Positions 1 to 8,275 are shown, counted from the first letter of the stretch. The stretch is 64,000 nt of DNA from Paraburkholderia guartelaensis (GCF_004353905.1 NZ_SMOD01000028.1:45510-109509); one strand, 5' to 3'. Numbers and translations are program-made. Notes: generated from the sequence alone by a model not told the origin.

Positions 1-808
1 TGCCGCGAATAAGCTCGATGAGATCCATCGGAACGTGAGAGTTGTGGCATTCCAGCGAGACCATGCCGATACTGGACTTTTGCAGCTTGGGGAAAGCCTC
101 TTCATACTGCCGCCACTCCGACCCCAGCGTCTTCTTCCAGTCCGTATTGGCCTTGATGCCATAGCCATAGCAAATATGGACAGCCGTTTCGCACTTAAGC
201 CCTTCGATGGCCCTTTCCAGCGTGGCAACGCCCCACTCATTCACCTCATCGAAGAACACATTGAATGCGGGTTCATCAAACTGAATAATATCGACCCCGG
301 CAGCTTCCAGCTCCCTGGCTTCCTGATTCAGGATTTTGGCGAATTCCCAGGCCAGTTTTTCGCGGCTTTTATAGTGATCGTCGTAGAGCGTATCGATCAT
401 CGTCATCGGGCCGGGGAGCGCCCATTTGATGGGTTGCTTCGTTTGCTGACGCAAGAACCTGGCATCTTCGACAAAGACCGGCTTCTGGCGAGCAACAGCA
501 CCAACGACCGTCGGTACGCTTGCATCATAGCGATCACGAATTCTGACGGTCTTGCGGTTCTCGAAATCGACGCCGTCCAGGTGCTCGATAAACGTGGTCA
601 CAAAATGCTGACGCGTTTGTTCGCCATCGCTGACGATATCGATACCTGAGTGTTGTTGTTCTTGCAGTGACAAACGCAAGGCATCCTGTTTGCCCTCAAT
701 CAATCCTTCATCCTGCAATTTCCACGGTGACCAAAGTTTCTCGGGTTCTGCGAGCCAGGAGGGTTTAGGCAGGCTGCCAGCAGTTGAAGTGGGTAGCAAT
801 TTTTTCAC
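1..808 (-). CDS. mesD: Core-type cobalamin-independent methionine synthase MesD (partial, C-terminus off window)
   Basis: Reading the minus strand from a GTG at 808 gives 269 residues that run off the window edge. They match the C-terminal (catalytic) half of MetE: SLPKP near residue 12, WALPGPMTM near 129-137, DIIQFDEPAFN near 173-183, and the zinc ligands H211 and C213 (HIC) and E253 (SLE). The last zinc cysteine would lie beyond position 1. There is no room for a MetE N-terminal domain, so this is a short 'core' methionine synthase. The gene lies 26 bp after a DUF1852/MesX gene, the partner that defines the MesD family, so methyl transfer to homocysteine without the usual polyglutamyl-folate donor is inferred. 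The start is supported by AAGG about 12 nt upstream. G+C is clearly lower than in later genes. Confidence 0.85.
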   Translation of the reverse strand, partial: MKKLLPTSTAGSLPKPSWLAEPEKLWSPWKLQDEGLIEGKQDALRLSLQEQQHSGIDIVSDGEQTRQHFVTTFIEHLDGVDFENRKTVRIRDRYDASVPTVVGAVARQKPVFVEDARFLRQQTKQPIKWALPGPMTMIDTLYDDHYKSREKLAWEFAKILNQEARELEAAGVDIIQFDEPAFNVFFDEVNEWGVATLERAIEGLKCETAVHICYGYGIKANTDWKKTLGSEWRQYEEAFPKLQKSSIGMVSLECHNSHVPMDLIELIRG

Positions 809-834
809 AATAGATGACCTTGCGTTTTGGTTAA

Positions 835-1818
835 TCAAAGAGCGTAGTTAGCAGACCACTGCTCAAGAACAGCCTGATAGGGTTTGATAAACTGCTCTTC
901 AACAAACCTTCCCTGCTCAATAGCCAGTCGGCTACGTTCTTCTCGATCATAAACAATTCGGGTTAGCGAATAATCCTCATGCTTCAAACTTGGCTGATAG
1001 GATTTTCCTGCTGCCGAATTCGCATTGTAAATCTCAGGGCGATAAATCTTCTGGAAGGTATCCATCGTGCTGATGGTGCCGATAAGCTCAAGATTGGTGT
1101 AGTCACCAAGCAAATCGCCGACAAAATAGAATGCCAAAGGCGCAGCACTGTTCGGTGGCATGAAATAACGAACCTTCAGCCCCATTTTTTTGAAATATTC
1201 GTCAGTGAGCGAATATTCATCCTGCTCGTATTCAACGCCCAGGACAGGATGCTGATTTTCTGTCCGACGATAGGTCTTGCTGCTCGAAACGCTGAGGCAT
1301 ATGACGGGCGGCTTCTTGAAATTATTCTTGTAGGCGCTTGAATTCACGAAGCACTGGAACAGCTTCCCATGCAGGTCTCCAAAGTTTTCTGGAGTGCTGA
1401 AATTCGACTGGTTCTTGTTGTGCTCCAGCAAGAGCACGCTAAAGTCATAATCCCGCACGTAAGACGAGAAATTATTCCCTGCAATGCCCTCAATGCGCTC
1501 GCCGGTTTTCCGATCGACAATATTCGTTTTCAATATTTCGATCAAAGGGAGGGCACTAGCACTGCTTTCGCCTTCAATATTCATCTCGACGGAGATGATT
1601 TCAAGTTTGACCGTATAGCGATCGCCTTCAGGGTTGTCCCAATGCGCCAAGGCATTGAAACGATTGTCAATCATTCTGAAGGTGTTGCGCAGATTCTCCT
1701 GGCGACTCGTTCCTCTCGCCAGGTTAGCAAAGTTGGTCGTGATACGCGTATTGTCTGACGGACGATAGTCCTCGTCGAAACAAATGCTCTTGATGGAAAA
1801 CGTAAAATCTTTACTCAT
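835..1818 (-). CDS. mesX: DUF1852 family protein MesX, partner of MesD methionine synthase
   Basis: This 327-residue soluble protein has no signal peptide or membrane segment and matches the DUF1852 family as I recognise it (start MSKDFTFSIKSICFDEDY; later YFMPPNSAAPLAFYF and DSL/EDYSLTRIVYDR). DUF1852 proteins (MesX) are required with MesD for an oxygen-dependent, folate-independent route to methionine in bacteria such as Acinetobacter. The reaction catalysed by MesX itself is not settled. It is the first gene of a two-gene unit with mesD. An ATG at 1857 would add 13 residues; I prefer 1818 because the family-like sequence begins there, although neither start has a strong ribosome site. Codon use is AT-rich compared with the neighbours, which suggests horizontal transfer. 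Confidence 0.8.
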   Translation of the reverse strand: MSKDFTFSIKSICFDEDYRPSDNTRITTNFANLARGTSRQENLRNTFRMIDNRFNALAHWDNPEGDRYTVKLEIISVEMNIEGESSASALPLIEILKTNIVDRKTGERIEGIAGNNFSSYVRDYDFSVLLLEHNKNQSNFSTPENFGDLHGKLFQCFVNSSAYKNNFKKPPVICLSVSSSKTYRRTENQHPVLGVEYEQDEYSLTDEYFKKMGLKVRYFMPPNSAAPLAFYFVGDLLGDYTNLELIGTISTMDTFQKIYRPEIYNANSAAGKSYQPSLKHEDYSLTRIVYDREERSRLAIEQGRFVEEQFIKPYQAVLEQWSANYAL

Positions 1819-1907
1819 TTTGATCTGGCAACGTGGATTCTGATGTAGAAGCTGCATTTACTTCTTGCATTTTCAGAATTTTATGCTAGACGACTCATGA
1901 AAAAAAA

Positions 1908-1920
1908 TGAATTGATTTCA
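1908..1920. promoter_or_regulatory. MetR-type box upstream of mesX-mesD
   Basis: The sequence TGAATTGATTTCA is an exact match to the MetR consensus TGAA-N5-TTCA. It lies about 90 bp upstream of the mesX start, and a TAAAAT -10-like hexamer follows on the minus strand. Position and match suggest activation by a MetR-type LysR regulator, in keeping with a methionine synthase. No metR gene is in the window. Confidence 0.55.
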
Positions 1921-2077
1921 TGCATCCATTAAGATCCTTCATGGAGCCGTGTGCGTGTTGACCGCTCCCCGACTTGCCCTTCCCCCCGCACTTTCCCCAT
2001 CCACTTCCCTGCGTGCTGAAGGCCCGAATGTGGTGTCTTCAAGCCGGACAGCCTGCTTCTCCGGGCGGATGGCGAGA

Positions 2078-2749
2078 TCAGGATTCGATTGCGGAGTCGT
2101 CGTCGCCGTAGAACTTCACGCCTAGCTGAATGCGTTCCCGGCCGCTTTCCAGGCGATGCCGATTGGTGTCGCGTAGCGAGTAGACGCAGCCGCAATATTC
2201 TTGCTGGTAGAAGTTTTCGCGCTTGCTGATCTCGATCATGCGGGCTGATCCGCCTGCCTTGCGCCAGTTGTACTCCCAGTACATCAGATCGGGGTAATGC
2301 GAAGCCGCGCGCACGCCGCTCTCGTTGATCTGCTGCATGTTCTTCCAGCGCGAGATGCCCAGCGAACTCGTGATCACCGGGAAGCCATTTTCGTGCGCGT
2401 AAAGCGCGGTCCGCTCGAAACGCATGTCGAAGCACATCGTGCAGCGTACGCCGCGTTCCGGTTCGTTCTCCATCCCGCGTGCGCGTTCGAACCAGTTATC
2501 CCGGTCGTAATCGGCATCGACGAAGGGAATGCCAAACTTTTCGGCAAAGCGGATGTTTTCATCCTTGCGCAGGTCGTATTCCTTGCGCGGATGAATATTC
2601 GGGTTGTAAAAAAAGATCGTGAAGTCGATGCCCGACGCCACCATGGCTTCCATGACTTCCCCGGAGCACGGCGCGCAGCACGAGTGCAGCAGCACCTTGC
2701 TCTGGCCGCCAGGCAGTGGGAGAGGCTTACGGTTATCGGTTGATGTCAT
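2078..2749 (-). CDS. queH: Epoxyqueuosine reductase QueH
   Basis: This 223-residue protein belongs to the QueH (former DUF208) family, which reduces epoxyqueuosine to queuosine in tRNA anticodons without cobalamin, replacing QueG. The diagnostic cysteines are all present: HSCCAPC (C24, C25, C28), VRCTMCFDMR (C103, C106) and EYCGCVYS (C186, C188). SLGISRWKN and FYQQEYCGC are also typical of the family. Length matches the usual 180-230 residues. AGGAG-type sequence precedes the ATG. It is transcribed in the same direction as mesX but is separated by about 260 bp and has high G+C, so it is probably an independent gene of the resident chromosome. Confidence 0.92.
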   Translation of the reverse strand: MTSTDNRKPLPLPGGQSKVLLHSCCAPCSGEVMEAMVASGIDFTIFFYNPNIHPRKEYDLRKDENIRFAEKFGIPFVDADYDRDNWFERARGMENEPERGVRCTMCFDMRFERTALYAHENGFPVITSSLGISRWKNMQQINESGVRAASHYPDLMYWEYNWRKAGGSARMIEISKRENFYQQEYCGCVYSLRDTNRHRLESGRERIQLGVKFYGDDDSAIES

Positions 2750-3184
2750 GACATCTCCTTTCGCTGAAACGTCACGCAGGCTGATACAGAACCGGCATGT
2801 TGACGCAGCGACGGTGGTCTTTCAGGCCTCGCGCCAGATTTCACGTGTTGTATCGAGTACGAGTTTGAGCTTGTCGCGTTGCGCCGCTACCGCAAATTCA
2901 TGGCGTGGACAGTGCTCGCGAAGCCGCACTTTGGCTAAAGCGCCAGTTGTTCCAGCGGCGCATATTTAGCTGGCTCGTCGATCCGAAGAGTCATGCCTTG
3001 AAGCGGAAACGCTAAATGTGCTGGGGTAGCCCGTAATTATCGTGGACCGCCTGCTATCCGACCATGGATTATTCTTCATATATCCATTAGTTTCGTTCAT
3101 CCGAAAATCCGGTCATTGGCCTCGCAGTGCGTTCGCGTACGATAAGGATTGTTCGGTTCTTCCTGGCTCACTGCCACGACAAAC
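2750..3184. other. 435-bp intergenic region between queH and the HD-domain gene
   Basis: This divergent gap must hold both promoters. It contains a probable broken small gene on the minus strand (listed separately, 2822-2994). The part from about 3000 to 3180 is AT-richer and has no reading frame I can support. No clear repeat or RNA gene was seen. Confidence 0.5.
2822..2994 (-). pseudogene. Possible frameshifted small protein gene (about 57 codons)
   Basis: An ATG at 2994 opens MTLRIDEPAKYAPLEQLAL and then hits TAG. In the next frame the sequence continues immediately as AKVRLREHCPRHEF and ends with REIWREA and a stop at 2822. The two parts join into a smooth, charged 57-residue protein if one base were restored near 2933-2936; 173 nt is one short of 58 codons. 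I do not recognise the family. It could also be chance, because both pieces are short. Confidence 0.3.
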
Positions 3185-4453
3185 ATGTTGCTACGTGACC
3201 CCATTCACGGCGATATTGAACTCAACCCGGCCGAAGTCGAGATAGCCGATCTCGGAATCGTCCAGCGGCTGCGCGGTATCAAGCAGCTCGGCACCGCGCA
3301 CCTGGTTTATCCGGGCGCACTGCATACGCGGTTCGATCACTCGGTTGGGGTCTGTGCAGTCGCCCACGAAATTGTCGATGCGCTGCGTGATTCCGGACTC
3401 CATGTCACAAGGGATCTTGAGACAGCGATTGGTGTCGCGGCCCTGCTGCATGACGTAACGCACGTGCCGTTCGGGCACACGCTCGAAGATGAACGCCGGC
3501 TTTTCGACCGCCATGATGAAGGCTCGCGTCTCGCGCAGATGTTTTCGGGCGAACTGGGCCTCACGCTTGAGCGCCTTGGATTACGTGACATCGTCGGGCA
3601 TCTGCTCGGGTTGCCGTCAAATGAGCGGGCGCCTCGATGGGCAAGGGACATTGTGTCGGGTTGTATCGACGCAGACTTGCTCGACTATTTACGGCGCGAC
3701 AGTTATTTCGCGGGACTATCGCAGAACTACGATGACCGTATTTTCCGCTGCTTCGCCGAGCGCGACGATCGCCTCGTCATCCGGCTGGCACGGCATGGCA
3801 TGGATCGCCCCGACGCACGTTCGGAGATCATTGGCGTGCTTAGGCTGCGCTATTACCTCACCGAGCGCGTCTACTATCACCACACCAAGGTGGCTGCAGG
3901 CGCGATGATCTCTAAGGCCGTTGAGACCGCCGTAGCACACGGCGCACTGGTGGAGAGCGACCTGCTTGAACTCAACGACTGGACGCTTCTCGATCGGCTC
4001 GGACGTTGCGGTATTGCCGGTGCTACCGCGCTCGCCCGGCGGACCAGCAGGCGAGACCTGCTGAAACGCGGGTATGTGGTTTCTGGGCGCAGCGTGCCGG
4101 CCGACCGGAGGACGGAATGGGTCGCCCTGTACCACTCGTCACCCAGCACGCGTGCCCGCCTGGAAGCGGAGTTCGCCGGTCAACTGGGGCTCGATTTCGC
4201 TGATGTCGTGGTCTACTGTCCGGCGCTCACGATGATGAAGGAAGCGACGGCACCCGTCGAAACGATTCGCGGCGTCGAACTGCTGAATGACCGGGGAAAT
4301 GAAGCCTTCGGAGAAATCGGCGCGCTACAGGATCGCTACGCCGATCTCTGGCGATTTTACGTATTCGTACCGGAGCAGGCTGTCGTGCGCGCTGCCGCGG
4401 TGGCGGCTGATATGTTGGGCCTTCCCTCGGAACTCGGGCCAAAGTCCGCTTGA
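3185..4453 (+). CDS. HD-domain phosphohydrolase (dGTPase/SAMHD1-like)
   Basis: This 422-residue protein starts MLLRDPIHGDIEL, the standard opening of HD superfamily phosphohydrolases of the SAMHD1/YwfO type. The metal-binding set is visible: H in LHTRFDHS (near 46), HD in ALLHDVTHVPFGHT (near 87-100), and the later D in CIDADLLDYLRRDS (near 160). Such enzymes hydrolyse dNTPs or other nucleotides; the exact substrate cannot be read here. An upstream ATG at 3149 would add 12 residues that do not look like the family, so the start at 3185 is preferred, although its ribosome site is weak. It stands alone, divergent from queH and convergent with the LysR gene. Confidence 0.8.
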   Translation: MLLRDPIHGDIELNPAEVEIADLGIVQRLRGIKQLGTAHLVYPGALHTRFDHSVGVCAVAHEIVDALRDSGLHVTRDLETAIGVAALLHDVTHVPFGHTLEDERRLFDRHDEGSRLAQMFSGELGLTLERLGLRDIVGHLLGLPSNERAPRWARDIVSGCIDADLLDYLRRDSYFAGLSQNYDDRIFRCFAERDDRLVIRLARHGMDRPDARSEIIGVLRLRYYLTERVYYHHTKVAAGAMISKAVETAVAHGALVESDLLELNDWTLLDRLGRCGIAGATALARRTSRRDLLKRGYVVSGRSVPADRRTEWVALYHSSPSTRARLEAEFAGQLGLDFADVVVYCPALTMMKEATAPVETIRGVELLNDRGNEAFGEIGALQDRYADLWRFYVFVPEQAVVRAAAVAADMLGLPSELGPKSA

Positions 4454-4624
4454 CGTCGCCCAAAGCATGACCTCGAGCTCGGCAAACAGGGCATCGCCAG
4501 GCAGATTGTCCTGGGCACGCGCGAGGGCGGTGCAGATAAACCGGCAATGAACGTCCGTAGTGCCGGCCCGAAGCGGCCATACTGAAACGTCGCTTGGGTG
4601 ACCGCTGTGGGTCACCCACCACGC

Positions 4625-5884
4625 TCAACCCGCGCGCCGTCCCTCCACCACACGCGTTGCGGGCGCAACATCCATCACTGCGAGCCGGATCGCGTCGATC
4701 AGCGCGCGCGCCGCAGGCGAGGGCGAGCCCTGCGCGCGCAGCGTGAGCCCGATATCGCGGCGCGTGTGCTGCAGCGGCACATCGAGAATCACCAACTGCC
4801 CTGACTCGATTTCGTAGTGCAACTGCTGCGCCGAGAGCGCCGTGATCATGTCCGTGCCGAGCAGCAGCCCGCGAATCACGGCGAGATCGGCAGTCTCGAC
4901 GGTGGGCAGGGGCGGCTTGAGCTTCACGCGGCGGAACTGCGCTTCGAGCAGCCCGCGCGAGGGCGAATGCGTGCGCGAAAGTATCCATTGCGCATCACGC
5001 AGATCGTTCAGCGTGAGGCCGTGCTTTTTCGCGAGCGGATGGTCGCGCCTCGCGAGCACGACCATGTCTTCCGACATCAGTCGTTCGTTGCCAAGGCCGC
5101 TTGCCGCGTCGTTTTCGCGCAGCGCGCCGAGCACGAAGTCCACGTCGCCCGCGCGCAGGCCTGCCACGAGCAGTTCATAAGCGCTTTCGTCTGTCACCAC
5201 GCGCACGCCCGGATGCTGTGCGGAAAGGCGCGCGATAGCGGCCGGCAGGATCAGCGTGCGGCCCAGAGGCAGCGCGCCCACCGTCACCGAACCCTGGATA
5301 TTGCCGTGCAACGCCGCGATGTCGTCGGGCACATGGCGCAGTTCGTTGAGCGCGCGCCGCACGTGCAGCAGGAAGGTCTCACCCTCGGCCGTGAGCAGCA
5401 CGCCGCGCGGCCCTCGATGGAACAGCGTGACACCCGAGCCGCTTTCGAGCACGCGCATGGCGCTGCTCACGGCGGGCTGGCTTATGCCGAATGCATTGGC
5501 CGTGCTCGGCATATGGCGGTGCCGCGCGAGGGCGACGAATAGCTGCAGCCGCCGCGTGTTGAGCAGATACGCGGGCAGCGTGCCTTCGCTCAACGCGCGC
5601 CGGCGCGCCTGGCGCGCGGCGCACCACTGCGCGAGTTCTTCCAGTTCGCCAAAAATGCGCGCGCAGCGCTCGAGCACCACGCGCCCCACGGCAGTGGGCA
5701 GCATGCCCGAAGGCTTACGCTCGAAGAGCGGCGCGCCCAGCGCCGTCTCCAGTTCCTGCACCGAGCGCGTGACGGCCGATTGCGCACGGTACAGAGCCGA
5801 AGCGGCGCGCGTGGCGCTGCCGGTGTCGGCCACGAGGCGAAAAGCGCGCAGATGCGCGAGGTTCAAGAGTTCGGGCTGGCTCAC
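4625..5884 (-). CDS. LysR-family regulator with two HTH domains
   Basis: This 419-residue protein is about 110 residues longer than a usual LysR regulator because it carries two LysR-type winged HTH segments. The first, residues about 6-66, contains SATRAASALYRAQSAVTRSV; the second, about 107-160, contains TANAFGISQPAVSSAMRVLE. A normal substrate-binding domain follows (about 195-410). The start is GTG at 5884, 40 bp after the upstream GntR gene; a longer frame opening at 5953 would overlap that gene. It follows the GntR gene in the same direction and both are divergent from ligB-ligA, so it probably controls that aromatic-degradation unit in response to a pathway compound. That role is inferred from position. 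Confidence 0.85.
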   Translation of the reverse strand: MSQPELLNLAHLRAFRLVADTGSATRAASALYRAQSAVTRSVQELETALGAPLFERKPSGMLPTAVGRVVLERCARIFGELEELAQWCAARQARRRALSEGTLPAYLLNTRRLQLFVALARHRHMPSTANAFGISQPAVSSAMRVLESGSGVTLFHRGPRGVLLTAEGETFLLHVRRALNELRHVPDDIAALHGNIQGSVTVGALPLGRTLILPAAIARLSAQHPGVRVVTDESAYELLVAGLRAGDVDFVLGALRENDAASGLGNERLMSEDMVVLARRDHPLAKKHGLTLNDLRDAQWILSRTHSPSRGLLEAQFRRVKLKPPLPTVETADLAVIRGLLLGTDMITALSAQQLHYEIESGQLVILDVPLQHTRRDIGLTLRAQGSPSPAARALIDAIRLAVMDVAPATRVVEGRRAG

Positions 5885-5924
5885 GGTTCGATCATGTCGT
5901 TTTGGGTGGGATACGCGCCGTGTC

Positions 5925-6665
5925 TCATGCGGCGACCGTGACAACCGTGGCAACTGCGGCAGCGGCGTCGCCGACCGCGCTCAGATGCAGACGGTCGACC
6001 GAAAGATTGAGGCTCTCCTTTGAAATATGCGTGTGCTCTTTCATCAGCGCCTCGACGCGTGCGCCTTCGCCGTTCACAAGCGCGCCGACAATGGCGTGAT
6101 GCTGGCGGTGCGCATACGAGAGCATCATGAATTGGCGCTGCTGCGCGGCCTTGTCGAACACCACCGTGCCCGGCGAGACGAAAGGAATCTTGTCGTTGAG
6201 CCCGAGCGCGGCGCTCACCGCAAGATTGTGCGCCGCTTCCACGATGAGTGCGTGGAAGCGGCCGTTCATCGCGGCGTAGCGCGTTTCCGCTTCGCTGTCG
6301 AGCACACCGGCCGCGAAAATCGCGTCGCCTTCACGCAGGCAGTCTTCGAGCGCGCGTGCGAGCGCCGTGTCCACGCCGCGCTCGGCGACCGTTCGTGCGG
6401 CGAGCCCTTCGAGCACGCCGCGCACGTCGATGGCGTTGAGCACGTCGGTCACCGAAAAGCGCCGCACGGTGTAGCCGCGTGCGCCCGAGCGCTCGACGAG
6501 GCCTTCGGTGGCGAGCACACTCAGCGCATAGCGCAGCGGCGTGCGCGAAATGCCGAGGCGCTCGGCGAGCTGCGCCTCGACGAGCCGCTCGCCGGGTTCG
6601 AGTTCGCCGGAGAGGATGCGCGTGCGCAGCGACTGCACGATGGTTTGCTGGGTCGTCCCGTTCAT
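5925..6665 (-). CDS. GntR-family regulator (FadR/FCD type)
   Basis: This 246-residue protein has an N-terminal winged HTH (residues about 5-65, with LSGELEPGERLVEAQLAERL and ISRTPLRYALSVL) and a C-terminal all-helical FCD ligand domain with metal-type histidines (FHALIVEAAHN, SYAHRQHHAIVGAL). These regulators typically repress catabolic genes and respond to small carboxylates. The ATG at 6665 has GGA just upstream; a longer frame from 6791 adds 42 non-family residues. It is first in a two-gene unit with the double-HTH LysR regulator, divergent from ligB. The inverted repeat at 6861-6883 is a candidate operator. Confidence 0.88.
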   Translation of the reverse strand: MNGTTQQTIVQSLRTRILSGELEPGERLVEAQLAERLGISRTPLRYALSVLATEGLVERSGARGYTVRRFSVTDVLNAIDVRGVLEGLAARTVAERGVDTALARALEDCLREGDAIFAAGVLDSEAETRYAAMNGRFHALIVEAAHNLAVSAALGLNDKIPFVSPGTVVFDKAAQQRQFMMLSYAHRQHHAIVGALVNGEGARVEALMKEHTHISKESLNLSVDRLHLSAVGDAAAAVATVVTVAA

Positions 6666-7036
6666 GTCATCCGTGAATCGCAACGGGCGAGGCGCGCGGC
6701 ATATGGCGCGCGGCCCTTGCGAGTTCGTTCTTTTGATATCTGTTTCGTTTATGAGGGGGGTGCCGGGGCGGATCCGCCGCAGGTCCCGCAATGGAGTTTC
6801 AGGATACCAAAAACCGTTGCGGCGCGCGGGTTTGGGCGATCGGCCGAGTGTGTGGAAACACTCATAAGCCCTGAATTTATGAGGAAAAGGGAAAAATTCG
6901 TGGTTAACCCTTGCTTACGGTTTGGGTGGCATTTTTGTAATTTCGTATCCCAAGTGATGGATCGAAGGCGCCTGCCGGCGCATCCGGTCCAGCGCGGCGC
7001 GAGCGCGCCGCATGAACAGCAGCAGAGGGCAAGATC
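6666..7036. other. 371-bp divergent control region between gntR-type gene and ligB
   Basis: The region holds promoters for the two regulators (leftward) and for ligB-ligA (rightward). It contains one clear inverted repeat (6861-6883) and an isolated copy of its half site, TTTATGAG, at 6748-6755. No reading frame in it is convincing. Confidence 0.55.
6861..6883. promoter_or_regulatory. Inverted repeat CTCATAA-N9-TTATGAG, candidate operator
   Basis: The two 7-bp arms are perfect reverse complements, separated by 9 bp. A further half site (TTTATGAG) lies at 6748-6755. The position between divergent regulator and dioxygenase genes fits binding by the GntR or the double-HTH LysR protein; the sequence does not say which. 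Confidence 0.45.
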
Positions 7037-7882
7037 ATGGCAAGAATAGTGGGCGGCATCGGCACATCGCACGTGCCGACAATCGGCATGGCATACGACA
7101 AGGGCAAGCAGAACGAACCCGCGTGGGCGCCGCTCTTCCAGGGATACGAACCGGTGGCGAAGTGGCTCGCCGAGCGCAAACCAGACGCGCTCGTGATGTT
7201 CTACAACGACCACGCCAACAGTTTCTTCTTCGACTGCTATCCGACGTTCGCGCTGGGCGTCTCCGCGAATCACGAGTTCGCCGACGAAGGCGCGGGCAAG
7301 CGGGCGCTGCCGGACATCGCGGGCCATCCCGACCTCGCGATCCATATTGCCGAGCAACTCGTCAACGACGAGTTCGATCTCACGATCTTCCAGGACAAGC
7401 CGCTCGACCACGGCTGCAACTCGCCGCTTTCGCTCATGCTGCCGCACGAAGGCGGTTGGCCCGCGGCGCTGGTGCCGATCCAGGTGAACGTGCTCCAGTA
7501 TCCGCTGCCCACCGCTAACCGCTGCTACCGGATCGGCCAGGCGCTGCGCCGCGCGATCGAATCGTTCGAGCAGGATCTCGATGTGGTGGTGGTCGGCACG
7601 GGCGGGCTTTCGCACCAGGTGCACGGCGAACGCAGCGGCTACAACAACACCGAATGGGACATGGAGTTCCTCGATCTGATCGTGAACGATCCGGAACGCC
7701 TCGCACGCATGAAGCACGTGGACTACGTGCGCCTTGGCGGCGCGGAAAGCGTGGAGACGATCATGTGGCTCGCCATGCGCGGGGCGCTGGGCGGCAAGAT
7801 CCGCGAAGTCCATCGCAATTACTATCTCGCGACCAGCACGGCGATGGCGGTCACGGTGTACGAAGAAGAGGGCCGGCAATGA
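7037..7882 (+). CDS. ligB: Class III extradiol dioxygenase, LigB-type catalytic subunit
   Basis: This 281-residue protein has the LigB fold used for 4,5-cleavage of protocatechuate or gallate. The active-site residues line up: iron ligands H12 (GIGTSHVP), H59 (FYNDHAN) and E240 (AESVETIMW), and catalytic base H193 (GGLSHQVHG), with the same H-to-E spacing as known LigB. It is cytosolic. The stop overlaps the start of the small LigA-type gene, so the two are translated together. The order B then A, and the summed length of about 400 residues, resemble a gallate dioxygenase (DesB/GalA) split in two; protocatechuate 4,5-dioxygenase is the alternative. Confidence 0.92.
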   Translation: MARIVGGIGTSHVPTIGMAYDKGKQNEPAWAPLFQGYEPVAKWLAERKPDALVMFYNDHANSFFFDCYPTFALGVSANHEFADEGAGKRALPDIAGHPDLAIHIAEQLVNDEFDLTIFQDKPLDHGCNSPLSLMLPHEGGWPAALVPIQVNVLQYPLPTANRCYRIGQALRRAIESFEQDLDVVVVGTGGLSHQVHGERSGYNNTEWDMEFLDLIVNDPERLARMKHVDYVRLGGAESVETIMWLAMRGALGGKIREVHRNYYLATSTAMAVTVYEEEGRQ

Positions 7883-8238
7883 ATCCGCAACTGGTTGGCA
7901 TCGAGGAACTGACGGGCACCTACCCCTTCGACATTCGCCAAAGCATGAAGGCCATGCGCCTGAATCGCTTCTTCTGGGAAATGCGCCTGCCACAAGCGCG
8001 CGACCTGTGGCAGCGCGACCGCAAGGCCGCCTACGACGCTGCCGCGCTCACCACAGAGGAACGCGCGCTCGTCGACGCAACGGACTGGCTCGGCCTCATT
8101 CAATACGGCGTGTGCTTCTTCGTGCTCGAAAAGTTCGCGCGCGTCGTGAAGATCACGAATCTGGGCATGTACGCGAGCATGCGCGGCGAAACCCTCGAAG
8201 CGTTCCTGAAAACGCGCAAAGTGCCCGACGCGGTCTGA
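7879..8238 (+). CDS. ligA: LigA-type small subunit of extradiol ring-cleavage dioxygenase
   Basis: This 119-residue helical protein (opening MNPQLVGIEELTGTYPFD, with MRLNRFFWEMRLP and DWLGLIQYGVCFFVLEKF) matches the LigA domain, which covers the active site of the LigB subunit and shapes substrate binding. Its ATG overlaps the ligB stop by 4 bp (ATGA), the hallmark of translational coupling. A strong stem-loop follows at 8276-8308. No other genes of the 4,5-cleavage pathway (ligC, ligI, ligJ, ligK types) are present in the window. Confidence 0.9.
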   Translation: MNPQLVGIEELTGTYPFDIRQSMKAMRLNRFFWEMRLPQARDLWQRDRKAAYDAAALTTEERALVDATDWLGLIQYGVCFFVLEKFARVVKITNLGMYASMRGETLEAFLKTRKVPDAV

Positions 8239-8275
8239 GCATTCGCCTGACCGCTTGATGTCCTGAATCGCTTTT

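Noticed and set aside
35..649. Plus-strand frame of about 200 codons
   Set aside because: The minus strand here encodes the methionine synthase with zinc ligands and family motifs; the plus-strand product has no recognisable features.
1858..2077. Search for a SAM or other methionine riboswitch before mesX
   Set aside because: No conserved riboswitch core was recognised; the MetR-type box gives a sufficient regulatory explanation.
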